Source of the DNA: an uncultured Pseudomonas sp.
GTDB taxonomy: Bacteria > Pseudomonadota > Gammaproteobacteria > Pseudomonadales > Pseudomonadaceae
DNA: 64,000 nt
Direction: 5' to 3'
Assembly: GCF_943846705.1 (NCBI RefSeq)
Contig: NZ_OX044366.1
Location: forward strand, 1,612,001-1,676,000
The translations under genes were made by a program, and so were the position numbers. The notes beneath the pieces were generated by a model that did no database searches, had not been told where the DNA came from, and was given only the letters and a program-made list of their open reading frames with translations. Below, piece by piece: positions 43,925 through 51,731 of the stretch. Within the stretch, counting starts at the first letter, position 1. Each line of letters begins with the position of its first letter.

Positions 43925-44311
43925 ATGACCGTTGCTTACTGGTGTGTGTTGATTGCGCTGTTTTTGCCTTACGTGTCGGCCGTGACGGCCAAGGCCGTTA
44001 GCGGCGGGTTCAGCCCTAAGCACAACCACGATCCGCGTGCGCTGCTGGATAACCTCAGCGGTATTGGCCGGCGCGCCAACAATGCCCAGCTCAACAGCTT
44101 CGAGGTGACCCCGGCGTTTTCCGCTGCGGTGATCATTGCTCACCTGGCTGGCGGAGCCGAGCAGGCGCTGATCGATCAGTTGGCGATGGCGTTTATTGTC
44201 AGCCGCCTCCTCTATCTCGTTTGCTACCTGGCGGACTGGGCTCCTGTGCGTTCGCTGATGTGGTTCGTCAACATGGGGCTGATTATCAGCCTGTTCGTGG
44301 TTGCGGCTTAA
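43925..44311 (+). CDS. MAPEG-family membrane protein
   Basis: 128 aa with four predicted helices. The family hallmark segment NNAQLNSFEVTPAFSAAVI (an FE-P type motif) fits MAPEG proteins, which in eukaryotes handle glutathione-linked lipid chemistry. Bacterial members of this size are mostly uncharacterised. It starts 97 bp after the amidohydrolase gene; no functional link is evident. Confidence 0.85.
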   Translation: MTVAYWCVLIALFLPYVSAVTAKAVSGGFSPKHNHDPRALLDNLSGIGRRANNAQLNSFEVTPAFSAAVIIAHLAGGAEQALIDQLAMAFIVSRLLYLVCYLADWAPVRSLMWFVNMGLIISLFVVAA

Positions 44312-44433
44312 GCCTGCTGGCGTTCGCCTGTACGGCTGTTGTCAGCTGCGGCAAAACACCACGCTTGGCCACTGGGCGGCGGGTGGCGATACTGTCAGCC
44401 GTTATCCACCCGGTTGTTGGCCATGAAGGTGTT

Positions 44434-44886
44434 ATGAAGTTTAAAACCCTGTCCCTGATTTTATTGCTGCTGGCTGTGAGTGGTTGCGGCGGTGTTGACC
44501 CCAACTCGCCAGAAGGCCAGCGGCAGAGCATTTTTAAGCAGATGCTCAAGGTCAGCGAAAACCTTGGCGGCATGTTGCGTGGGCGGGTTGCGTTCAAGGA
44601 AGCAGCGTTTGTTGCCGGGGCGGCCGAGCTCGACCAACTGACGCGCAAGCCTTGGCAGCACTTTCCGCAGGTGCGCGAAGAGGAGAGTGGCGAAACCCGT
44701 GCCAAAGATGATGTCTGGCAGCGCCAGGCGCGTTTTCAGGAATTGGCGCGGGCGATGGAGGCCAGCACGGCGGCGCTGGTAGTGGCGACCCATGCTCAAC
44801 CCCTCACGCCTGAGGCGCTGACGGCACCGGTGCAGCGGGTCGAAGACAGCTGCAAGGCGTGCCATGAAGAGTTCCGCGCGTTCTAA
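44434..44886 (+). CDS. Lipoprotein cytochrome c' / c-556-like
   Basis: Protein of 150 aa starting at ATG 44434. The signal sequence ends in a lipobox (LLAVSGC, Cys19 or so), suggesting membrane anchoring. The class II cytochrome c fold is implied by helical regions and a C-terminal CKACHEEFR haem-binding motif. Its partner and function are unknown; some relatives bind NO. An overlapping longer frame from 44221 is spurious. Confidence 0.85.
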   Translation: MKFKTLSLILLLLAVSGCGGVDPNSPEGQRQSIFKQMLKVSENLGGMLRGRVAFKEAAFVAGAAELDQLTRKPWQHFPQVREEESGETRAKDDVWQRQARFQELARAMEASTAALVVATHAQPLTPEALTAPVQRVEDSCKACHEEFRAF

Positions 44887-44952
44887 GCAACAGTCCTAAA
44901 GGCGCTGCGCGTCAGCGCTATTGAGTTAAAGCTGCACAGTTAGCGGCTTTAG

Positions 44953-45342
44953 CTATTGGCCGAGCGCATCGCGGGCTTGCTGCAGTTTCGCGCGCGAGGC
45001 CTGCAATTTGTCCTGGCGCTTGTTGATGTCGTCCTGGTCGCCATCGGCCAGCGCTTCGCGTAAATCCTTCTCGCGCTCGTCAACGTCCTCGATGGCGTTG
45101 ACCACCTTGGCTTCGCGCTCTGCGCGCAGGTCGGCATCGTTGCAATTATCGTCCACTGCCTTCAGGGCTTTCTCCAGACCGGCTTGCTGATTGCTATTGC
45201 CGTGGCGTTTGGCGATGTCGAGTTGTTCGCTGATGGCTTGGCGTTTACCGGCGCAGCCGCTGAGTGGCTGCGTTGCGCTTGTGGCCGCGTAGGCCAGTGC
45301 GCTGGTCAGTAGCAGGGCGCTTACTAACAGGGGTTTGCGCAT
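44953..45342 (-). CDS. Exported DUF1090 (YqjC-like) protein
   Basis: 129 aa with a signal peptide (MRKPLLVSALLLTSALAYAA) and a charged, coiled-coil-rich mature part. Two cysteines, in LSGCAGKRQAI and DDNCNDADL, could form a disulfide. DUF1090 proteins are periplasmic and uncharacterised. ATG 45342 has AAGAGA at better spacing than ATG 45348. It lies 63 bp downstream of ligB on the same strand. Confidence 0.85.
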   Translation of the reverse strand: MRKPLLVSALLLTSALAYAATSATQPLSGCAGKRQAISEQLDIAKRHGNSNQQAGLEKALKAVDDNCNDADLRAEREAKVVNAIEDVDEREKDLREALADGDQDDINKRQDKLQASRAKLQQARDALGQ

Positions 45343-45405
45343 GATCATTTCTCTTATATTGGTGTGTGCAGTCGACCGCAGTGGCTGGGTAAAGTTTATT
45401 GGCGT

Positions 45406-47070
45406 TTAAAAGCCGGCGATCTGCGCGTCGCGTAATTGCGCGCGCAAGGCCTGTACTTCCGGGTGTTGGAAAAACGCCTGCAGCTGCGCCGCCCGTTTGG
45501 GGCCGATGCCAGGTTGGCGTTGCCAGTCGGCGCGACTGCGTAGCGCCAGGGTGTCCCAGTCGGCATCCAGTTTTACCTGGCTCGGTACACCTATTGCGCG
45601 CAGCCAGCGGTGCTGTGGGCGTTCGCGGGCCAGGTCGAAGCTCTGTCGCAGGCTGGCGGCGCTGCGCGGGCCGAGGCCGGGCACGCGACTGAGCTGCTCG
45701 GTCGAGAGCTGCAGCCAGTCGCTGAGGCTATGGACCTGTTGCGCGCGCAACAGCTTCTCCCAAGTGCCGGGGCCCACACCCGGTAAGGCCAGCCCCTGTT
45801 TGCCGCTGAGCCACGCCAGGCGCGCGCGGAACTGGCTGGCGCAGGCGGCGGAGAGGCGCCAGCAGCTAAGGGGGTGGTAAACCGTGGCATCTGGCACGTG
45901 CAGCTCGGCGCGTTGTTGCGTGCGCCAGAGCACGCGGTCCAAGGTGGGAATGGTTAGCCCGGAGAGGCGGATCACCACCTGGTCGCCGGGGCGAATGTCC
46001 AAGGCCCGCCAACGATGTAGCGAGCCAGCACTGACATATTCGATGCGCCGGTCGTCCAATATAACTGGCTGCACGCGCAACACCGGGGTGATGCGTCCGC
46101 TGCGGCCGATACGAAAATCCACGGCCTGCACGACGGCGACTGTCTGGCTGGCCGGGTACTTCCAGGCCACTGCCCAATGCGGTGGCTCGGCTTGCCAGCG
46201 TGCGGCAGACGGGCGCTGGCCCTGGCGCAGCACCACGCCATCGCTGGCGAAGGGCAGGGCGCTGTTGTACCAGCGCTCGCGCCACTGGACGGCTTCGCGG
46301 GGCGTGCGAATGGGCTGGCTAAAGCGCTGGCTGTCGGCAAAGCCCAGTGCGCCGAGTTGCTCTAAGCGGTCTTGCATCTGCTCCGGGCCGTCGGGCCAGT
46401 CCCAGACAAACAGCCCGATGCCCGCAGCCTCCTCAGCCGTTAGCGCTTGCCGGGCCAGCAGTCCGGCGACCTTGCTACGCGCACCGAGGCTGCCGGCTCG
46501 GTGCTGAATATGCCCTGGCAGCCGCCAATACAGCTCGCCTTGCAGTATCACGTCCAGCGGCCGCGGCAGTTGTGCGGGGATGGCCGGCAGCTGGCGCGCC
46601 ACGGCAGTCCAGTCTTGGCCGCTGCGGCCATCGCCGCGACTGATCAGTTGCTGCAGCCGACCCTGGCGATACACCAGGCTCACGGCAACGCCGTCGACCT
46701 TTGGCTGAATCCACAGGTCTTTGCGCTGAGCGATCCAGCGGGCGGCGGCGCGTTGGTCCGCCAGCTTGCGCAGCCCGGTTTGTGCCACGGGGTGGCGCAG
46801 TGGCCCGCTACTGGTGCTCAGTGGGTTCCCGGGGGGCGGGCTGGCAGTGGCGAAGCAGCTGCGCCAGTGCTGCAGGGTGGCGCTGGCTTGGTCATAAAGC
46901 TCGTCAGCGACCGGGCTTTGTCCCTGGCGATGGTAGGCGTCGTCCCAGGCTCTGAGTTGCTGGGCCAGTGCGCTGATTTCCAGTGCGGCGCGTGGCGCGG
47001 GCCAGTCCGGGCAGGCGGCCCATAACGGGTTGCTGAGTAGCAGGAGGCCGGCGATCAGCGCTTTCATCAT
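45406..47070 (-). CDS. ligB: NAD-dependent DNA ligase LigB with signal peptide
   Basis: Second, shorter NAD+-dependent ligase of 554 aa. The adenylation domain has the active-site Lys in WIQPKVDGVAVS, then GELYW; the OB-fold and helix-hairpin-helix region follow (LALPGVGPGTWEKLL, SRVPGLGPRSAASL, QPGIGPKRAAQL). The four-Cys zinc finger is incomplete and there is no BRCT domain. The first 20 residues (MMKALIAGLLLLSNPLWA) look like a Sec signal, as in E. coli LigB. ATG 47070 has SD AAGGA at 5 nt. It does not replace LigA. Confidence 0.92.
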   Translation of the reverse strand: MMKALIAGLLLLSNPLWAACPDWPAPRAALEISALAQQLRAWDDAYHRQGQSPVADELYDQASATLQHWRSCFATASPPPGNPLSTSSGPLRHPVAQTGLRKLADQRAAARWIAQRKDLWIQPKVDGVAVSLVYRQGRLQQLISRGDGRSGQDWTAVARQLPAIPAQLPRPLDVILQGELYWRLPGHIQHRAGSLGARSKVAGLLARQALTAEEAAGIGLFVWDWPDGPEQMQDRLEQLGALGFADSQRFSQPIRTPREAVQWRERWYNSALPFASDGVVLRQGQRPSAARWQAEPPHWAVAWKYPASQTVAVVQAVDFRIGRSGRITPVLRVQPVILDDRRIEYVSAGSLHRWRALDIRPGDQVVIRLSGLTIPTLDRVLWRTQQRAELHVPDATVYHPLSCWRLSAACASQFRARLAWLSGKQGLALPGVGPGTWEKLLRAQQVHSLSDWLQLSTEQLSRVPGLGPRSAASLRQSFDLARERPQHRWLRAIGVPSQVKLDADWDTLALRSRADWQRQPGIGPKRAAQLQAFFQHPEVQALRAQLRDAQIAGF

Positions 47071-47142
47071 GAGCATCCTTGCTCGGCGGGTGACCATTCA
47101 AGGCTAGTCGTTTTTAGCCCTGTGGGTTGAAACGCGCGCAAT

Positions 47143-47170
47143 AAAAAGCCCCGCACCAGGCGGGGCTTTT
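47143..47170. terminator. metK terminator
   Basis: AAAAGCCCCGC-ACCAG-GCGGGGCTTTT between metK and ligB, both minus. It ends the metK operon. Confidence 0.9.
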
Positions 47171-47183
47171 GCTGCTGCGAGGG

Positions 47184-48374
47184 TTACAGGCCGGCAGCCG
47201 CGCGTAACTCGGCGGCTTTGTCGGTTTGTTCCCAGGTGAAGGTGGTGAAGGTGTCGTCGCCGACCGTCTTCTGCGCAGGGGTGCGACCGAAGTGACCGTA
47301 GGCGGCGGTTTCCTGGTACATCGGGTGCAGCAGGTCGAGCATCTTGGTGATGGCGTACGGGCGCAGGTCGAAGAGCTCGCGCACCAGCTTGATGATCAGC
47401 TCTTCAGCCACCTTGTTGGTGCCAAAGGTGTTCAGCGAGATTGAGGTTGGCTGGGCCACGCCGATGGCGTAGGACACCTGGATTTCGCAGCGCTCGGCCA
47501 GGCCAGCAGCGACGATGTTCTTCGCCACGTAACGACCGGCGTAAGCGGCTGAACGGTCAACCTTGGACGGGTCCTTGCCGGAGAACGCCCCGCCACCGTG
47601 ACGGGCCATGCCGCCGTAGGAGTCGACGATGATCTTACGGCCGGTCAGGCCGCAGTCGCCCACCGGGCCACCGATAACGAAGTTACCGGTCGGGTTGATG
47701 TGGAACTGGGTGCCCTTGTGCAGCAGTTCAGCCGGCAAGGTGTGCTTGATGATCAGTTCCATCACCGCTTCACGCAGGTCGGGCAGCGAGACATCCGGGT
47801 TGTGCTGGGTCGACAGCACCACGGCGTCGATGCCGACCACTTTGCCGCCGTCGTAACGGCAGGTGACCTGGGATTTGGCATCCGGGCGCAGCCACGGCAG
47901 CAGGCCGGACTTGCGTGCTTCGGCCTGGCGCTCAACCAAGCGGTGGCTGAACACGATCGGTGCGGGCATCAGCACGTCGGTTTCGTTGCTGGCGTAGCCA
48001 AACATCAGGCCCTGGTCGCCGGCACCCTGGTCTTCCGGCTTGGCTCGGTCAACACCCTGGTTAATGTCCGGGGACTGCTTGCCAATGATGTTGATGATGC
48101 CGCAGGTGTTGCCGTCGAAGCCGACGTCGGAGCTGGTGTAGCCGATGTCGCAGATCACCTTGCGGGTGATTTCTTCCAGGTCGACCCAGGCGCTGGTGGT
48201 GACTTCGCCGGAGACGATGGCCACACCGGTCTTAACCATGGTTTCACAGGCGACGCGGGCGTGTTTGTCCTGGGTGATGATGGCGTCGAGCACGGCATCG
48301 GAAATCTGGTCGGCGATCTTGTCGGGATGGCCTTCGGAGACGGACTCGGAGGTAAAGAGGGAGTATTCGCTCAT
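47184..48374 (-). CDS. metK: S-adenosylmethionine synthetase
   Basis: Makes SAM from methionine and ATP. It is 396 aa from ATG 48374 (MSEYSLFTSESVSEGHPDK). Signatures GQGDQGLMFGYA-like (here GAGDQGLMFGYAS), GGGAFSGKDPSKVDRS and PLARY-equivalent positions are intact. The start overlaps the stop of the ArsR-methyltransferase gene in ATGA, so translation is coupled and the two share a transcript. No SAM riboswitch is seen upstream. Confidence 0.97.
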   Translation of the reverse strand: MSEYSLFTSESVSEGHPDKIADQISDAVLDAIITQDKHARVACETMVKTGVAIVSGEVTTSAWVDLEEITRKVICDIGYTSSDVGFDGNTCGIINIIGKQSPDINQGVDRAKPEDQGAGDQGLMFGYASNETDVLMPAPIVFSHRLVERQAEARKSGLLPWLRPDAKSQVTCRYDGGKVVGIDAVVLSTQHNPDVSLPDLREAVMELIIKHTLPAELLHKGTQFHINPTGNFVIGGPVGDCGLTGRKIIVDSYGGMARHGGGAFSGKDPSKVDRSAAYAGRYVAKNIVAAGLAERCEIQVSYAIGVAQPTSISLNTFGTNKVAEELIIKLVRELFDLRPYAITKMLDLLHPMYQETAAYGHFGRTPAQKTVGDDTFTTFTWEQTDKAAELRAAAGL

Positions 48375-49402
48375 CGTTCGGGTTCCTGTGAGTGATCGAT
48401 AGTTGCAGCCCGTGGGCCATAAGGTAGTGAAGGTTTGGCGAAGTGCCGTACCTGAATTTGGAAGCCGTTGCGCAAGCCCACATACAGGCTTTCGCAGGTG
48501 TTTAGCTCGGCGGCGCTGGCCCAGCGCGCCAGGTCGTCTTGTTCGAAGCCCAGCCACAGGTCGCCACAGGCATCGCGGGCCCAGCTCTGGTTGTGACTGC
48601 ACAGCTCGGTGATCAATAGGCTACCGCCTGGCTTAACGCGCTGAGCCAGCTGTTTGAGCGCCTCGGCCGGGGCCGCAAAATGGTGCAAGACCATGTTCAG
48701 TACCAGGCAATCGGCCGCCGGGTAATCGTCGTGCAGGGCGTCGGCCAGTTGCAGCTGAACATTATTCAAGCCCTCTTCGGCGCAGCGCAGGCGGGCCAGT
48801 TCGAGCATCGCCGCGCTGTTATCCAGTGCCAGTACATGCTCAAAACGCCGCGCCAACTCCGGCAGAAAGCCACCGTCGCCGGGGCCAACTTCCACCGCGC
48901 AGGCGTTGGCGGCAAACCCCAGGGAGTCGAGCAGGGCCAGCACGCTGTCACGGTATTGCGGCAGGCCGGCGATCAGGTCCTGCTGCGCCTGGAAGCTGGC
49001 CGCGCTGCGGCTGAAGAACGCCTGACTGGCGGCGGCACGCTGGCTGTGTACTGCGCCAATGCGCTGCTGCACCTCGGCCGGTAACGGTAAACGGTCGACT
49101 TCATCCAGCAGTGCCGCGTGCAACAGGCTGCCGAGCTGTTCACTCTGTGCCAAGGCGCGCCGGTAGAAAATCGCATTGCCCTCACGGCGGGTGGCCACCA
49201 ACTCGGCTTGCGCCAGCACCTTGAGGTGGTGGCTGATGCCGGATTGGCCGGTGGCGAATATCTGCGCCAGCTCCAGCACGCCGAACGAGTTGTTGGCCAG
49301 CGCGCGCAGGATGTTCAGGCGCAGCGCATCGCCGCTGGCCTTGCACAGGGCGGCGAGGGCGTCGACTGGCTCAAAGGCCAAATGGGAGGCACGCATATTC
49401 AT
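48371..49402 (-). CDS. ArsR-family regulator fused to a SAM-dependent methyltransferase
   Basis: 343 aa. Residues about 10-95 form an ArsR winged helix (LRLNILRALANNSFGVLEL, GQSGISHHLKVLAQAELV). Residues about 150-310 form a class I methyltransferase with VEVGPGDGGFLPEL, LALDNSAAMLELA and LNMVLHHF. The fusion could sense SAM or SAH and control the downstream metK, with which it overlaps by 4 bp. It resembles the SahR type of SAM-cycle regulator (recalled, not verified). No metal-binding Cys pair typical of ArsR is seen. The start lacks an SD, consistent with leaderless translation. Confidence 0.92.
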   Translation of the reverse strand: MNMRASHLAFEPVDALAALCKASGDALRLNILRALANNSFGVLELAQIFATGQSGISHHLKVLAQAELVATRREGNAIFYRRALAQSEQLGSLLHAALLDEVDRLPLPAEVQQRIGAVHSQRAAASQAFFSRSAASFQAQQDLIAGLPQYRDSVLALLDSLGFAANACAVEVGPGDGGFLPELARRFEHVLALDNSAAMLELARLRCAEEGLNNVQLQLADALHDDYPAADCLVLNMVLHHFAAPAEALKQLAQRVKPGGSLLITELCSHNQSWARDACGDLWLGFEQDDLARWASAAELNTCESLYVGLRNGFQIQVRHFAKPSLPYGPRAATIDHSQEPER

Positions 49403-49411
49403 AGGAGGGGC

Positions 49412-49440
49412 AGTCTAATCGGTCATTTTTTATCCAGCAA
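49412..49440 (-). promoter_or_regulatory. Candidate promoter of the arsR-MT/metK operon
   Basis: TTGCTG (49440-49435), a 17-bp spacer, TAGACT (49417-49412) on the minus strand. The -35 overlaps one arm of the 44-nt palindrome. The start site would fall within a few bases of ATG 49402. Confidence 0.4.
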
Positions 49441-49477
49441 GGCCAATATCAAAAAGTTTTGATATTGGCCTTGCTGG
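49434..49477. promoter_or_regulatory. 44-nt near-perfect palindrome
   Basis: Two 21-nt arms (49434-49454 and 49457-49477) are perfect reverse complements with a 2-nt AG centre. The inner core reads ATATCAAAA-AG-TTTTGATAT. It covers the last codons of lysR and lies 32-75 bp upstream of the arsR-methyltransferase ATG. No U tract follows on either strand, so an operator is as likely as a terminator. Confidence 0.9.
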
Positions 49478-50360
49478 TGTTCAGAGCATCATGCACCTGA
49501 TTTAACAGTGCATCCGCCGCAGGGCTCAGGCTGTGTTCGCGCTGCCAGACCGCATGCAGGTCGCGGCTGATACTCAGGCCGCTGACGGCCAGGCAGCATA
49601 ATTGACCGCTGCGCAGCTCCTCTTGCACTGCCAGTTCCGAGATCCAGGCGATGGCCTGCCCGTTCAGCAGGCTGCGCTTGAGTGCCTCGCTGTTGCCCAG
49701 CGCCATGGCAATACATGGTTCCAGGCCGAGTGCCTGGTAGGCCTGTTCCAGGGTGGTGCGGGTGCCGGATCCCTGTTCGCGGATCAGCAGTGGCGTGGCG
49801 ACCAGCTCTGCCGGGCTCAGCTGGCTGCGGCCCGCGAGCGGGTGCTGTGGGCTGGCCACGGGTAGCAGGGCGTCAGCGCCAAGCAGGCGGTGGCTGAACT
49901 GCTCGCGGTCAAACGGGCCTTCGATAAACGCCAGGGTGATTTCATTGCGTTCGAGTTGCCGCAAGCTGTCGGCGGTATTGCCGATCAGCAGGCTCAGTTG
50001 CAACTGCGGGTGCTGCTGGTGAAAACCGGCGATCAGGCCTGGCAGCAGGTAGCTGCCCAGCGTGGCGCTGGCGCCCAGTGCCAGCTCGCCACAGCTGAGG
50101 TTGGCGAAAGCGTGCAGGTCGCGCTCGGCGGCTTGTTCCAAGGCAAAGATGCGCTCGGCGTAAGGCAGTAACCGCTGGCCGGCGGCGGTCGGGCTGACGC
50201 CGCGACTCTGGCGATCAAACAGGCGCAAGTTTAGGCGCGCTTCCAGCTCGCGGATTTCCCTAGTCACCGCCGGCTGGCTGATAAACAAGCGTGCCGCACC
50301 GGCGCTGATGCTGCCGGTTTCGGCGATGGCGAGAAACACCTTGAGGTGATGTAGATTCAT
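49449..50360 (-). CDS. LysR-family regulator (YeiE/CysL-like)
   Basis: 303 aa. N-terminal helix-turn-helix (residues about 1-60, GSISAGAARLFISQPAVTREI) and a C-terminal effector domain. The LLIREQGSGTRTTLE stretch in the effector domain is typical of YeiE/CysL-type regulators of sulfur metabolism. It is divergent from a TDT transporter gene with a T-N11-A box between them. Its last codons are inside the 44-nt palindrome. Confidence 0.9.
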   Translation of the reverse strand: MNLHHLKVFLAIAETGSISAGAARLFISQPAVTREIRELEARLNLRLFDRQSRGVSPTAAGQRLLPYAERIFALEQAAERDLHAFANLSCGELALGASATLGSYLLPGLIAGFHQQHPQLQLSLLIGNTADSLRQLERNEITLAFIEGPFDREQFSHRLLGADALLPVASPQHPLAGRSQLSPAELVATPLLIREQGSGTRTTLEQAYQALGLEPCIAMALGNSEALKRSLLNGQAIAWISELAVQEELRSGQLCCLAVSGLSISRDLHAVWQREHSLSPAADALLNQVHDALNTSKANIKTF

Positions 50361-50385
50361 AAATAAAAGGCATGCCTCGTATCTT

Positions 50386-50406
50386 CTATATGTATTTCAC
50401 CTATAG
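50386..50406. promoter_or_regulatory. LysR-type operator CTATA-N11-TATAG
   Basis: Perfect 5-bp arms with the 11-bp spacer expected for LysR regulators, 26 bp upstream of lysR and 65 bp upstream of the transporter ATG. A 10-bp palindrome AGGCATGCCT (50368-50377) lies next to it. Confidence 0.6.
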
Positions 50407-50470
50407 CACAGCCTCTCCTAACCTTGCAGGCATAGACCGCCACAGCCGGTCGTTTGTGAGGAATGCCGTG

Positions 50471-51595
50471 ATGCTTCGTCCTTTTACTCGTTTGCATGAA
50501 CCGCTGGCGTTCGTGCGTCAGTTCACCCCCAACTGGTTTGCCATGACCATGGGCACCGGCGTGTTGGCCCAGGTAGTGGCCAAGCTGCCCTTGTCGTTCA
50601 CCGGGCAGTTGTGGCTGGCCGAAGGCCTATGGCTGCTGACGCTGCTACTGTTTGGGCTGTTCAGCCTGCTGTTTGTCGCGCGCTTGCTGCTGTTTCGCGA
50701 CACCCTGTGGCCGATGCTGGATCATCCGGTGCAGTCGATGTTCCTGGGCGCGATTCCCATGGGGCTGGTGCAGGTGATCAACGGCATGCTGCTGTTTGCC
50801 GAACCGGTGTATGGCGCGCCAGTGGTGCAACTGGCGCACGGCCTTTGGTGGCTGGCCTTGGCCTTGGCGTTGGGGGCTGCGCTGGGTGTGCCTTACCTGA
50901 TGTTTACCCGGCAAAAGCATGTGCTGGAGACCCTGACAGGCGTCTGGTTACTGCCGATAGTGGCACCTGAGGTGGTCGCTAGTGGTGCTGCGCCGCTGGC
51001 CCCACATCTGCCGGCCGAGTCGGCGCAATTACTGCTGAGTCTCGGTTATATGTTGTGGGGCTTGTCCCTGAGTTTGGCGTTTGCCCTGATCGCCCTGGTG
51101 CTGCTGCGCCTGGCCCTGCATAAATTGCCGGACATGGATTTCGCCGCCAGCAGCTGGTTGCCGCTGGGGCCGTTGGCTACCGGGTGCTTGGGCCTGGTCA
51201 GCCTGGGACAAGCCGCGCCACAGGCCTGGCAGGGTACGGCCTTGCAGGGCGCAGCAGAAATGGCGCAGCAGCTGGGTCTGGTCGGCGGGCTGGCACTCTG
51301 GGGGGCCGGGTTCTGGTGGTTGGTGGCGGCCAGTATGTTTACTCAGCATTACCTGCGCCGGGAGTTGCCGTTCAACCTGGGCTGCTGGGGATTCACCTTC
51401 CCGCTAGGGGTGTTTACCCTCGCTACCTTTGCCTTGCAGCAGTTAACCGGGTTGGCGTTTTTCACCTGGGTTGGGCTGCTGCTGGCCGGCTTGTTAGCGC
51501 TCATATGGATGTGGGTGATGCGTCACACTCTGAGAGGTCTCTGGCATGGCGAGCTGTTCAAAGCACCGTGCCTGGTTGTGGCGAAGACGGTTTAA
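50471..51595 (+). CDS. TDT-family (TehA/SSU1/SLAC1-like) anion transporter
   Basis: Membrane protein of 374 aa with about ten helices. The opening FTPNWFAMTMGTGVLA is typical of the tellurite-resistance/dicarboxylate transporter family, whose members export sulfite (fungal SSU1) or conduct anions (TehA, SLAC1). ATG 50471 follows a GAGGAATGCCGTG leader; an upstream frame to 50372 is unlikely. Divergent LysR regulation suggests an inducible exporter. The substrate is not known; sulfite is a reasonable guess. Confidence 0.85.
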   Translation: MLRPFTRLHEPLAFVRQFTPNWFAMTMGTGVLAQVVAKLPLSFTGQLWLAEGLWLLTLLLFGLFSLLFVARLLLFRDTLWPMLDHPVQSMFLGAIPMGLVQVINGMLLFAEPVYGAPVVQLAHGLWWLALALALGAALGVPYLMFTRQKHVLETLTGVWLLPIVAPEVVASGAAPLAPHLPAESAQLLLSLGYMLWGLSLSLAFALIALVLLRLALHKLPDMDFAASSWLPLGPLATGCLGLVSLGQAAPQAWQGTALQGAAEMAQQLGLVGGLALWGAGFWWLVAASMFTQHYLRRELPFNLGCWGFTFPLGVFTLATFALQQLTGLAFFTWVGLLLAGLLALIWMWVMRHTLRGLWHGELFKAPCLVVAKTV

Positions 51596-51731
51596 GGCGG
51601 TTAACCAAGGGTCTATTGCCGATTGTCTGGGTTTAACGACCATCTGTGATTGCCCCATGGCCCCCGCTGGGCGAAAATGGCCGCCTTTTTCGACCCCCAG
51701 TTGCCCAAGCAGCCCCGTAGGAGATTCAGTG

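Noticed and set aside
48375..48420. SAM riboswitch in front of metK
   Set aside because: metK starts within the stop of the upstream gene, so there is no leader to hold an aptamer.
49434..49477. Standard Rho-independent terminator for lysR
   Set aside because: The stem is followed by an A-rich run and not a T-run on the minus strand, and begins inside the coding sequence; recorded as a palindrome of open function.
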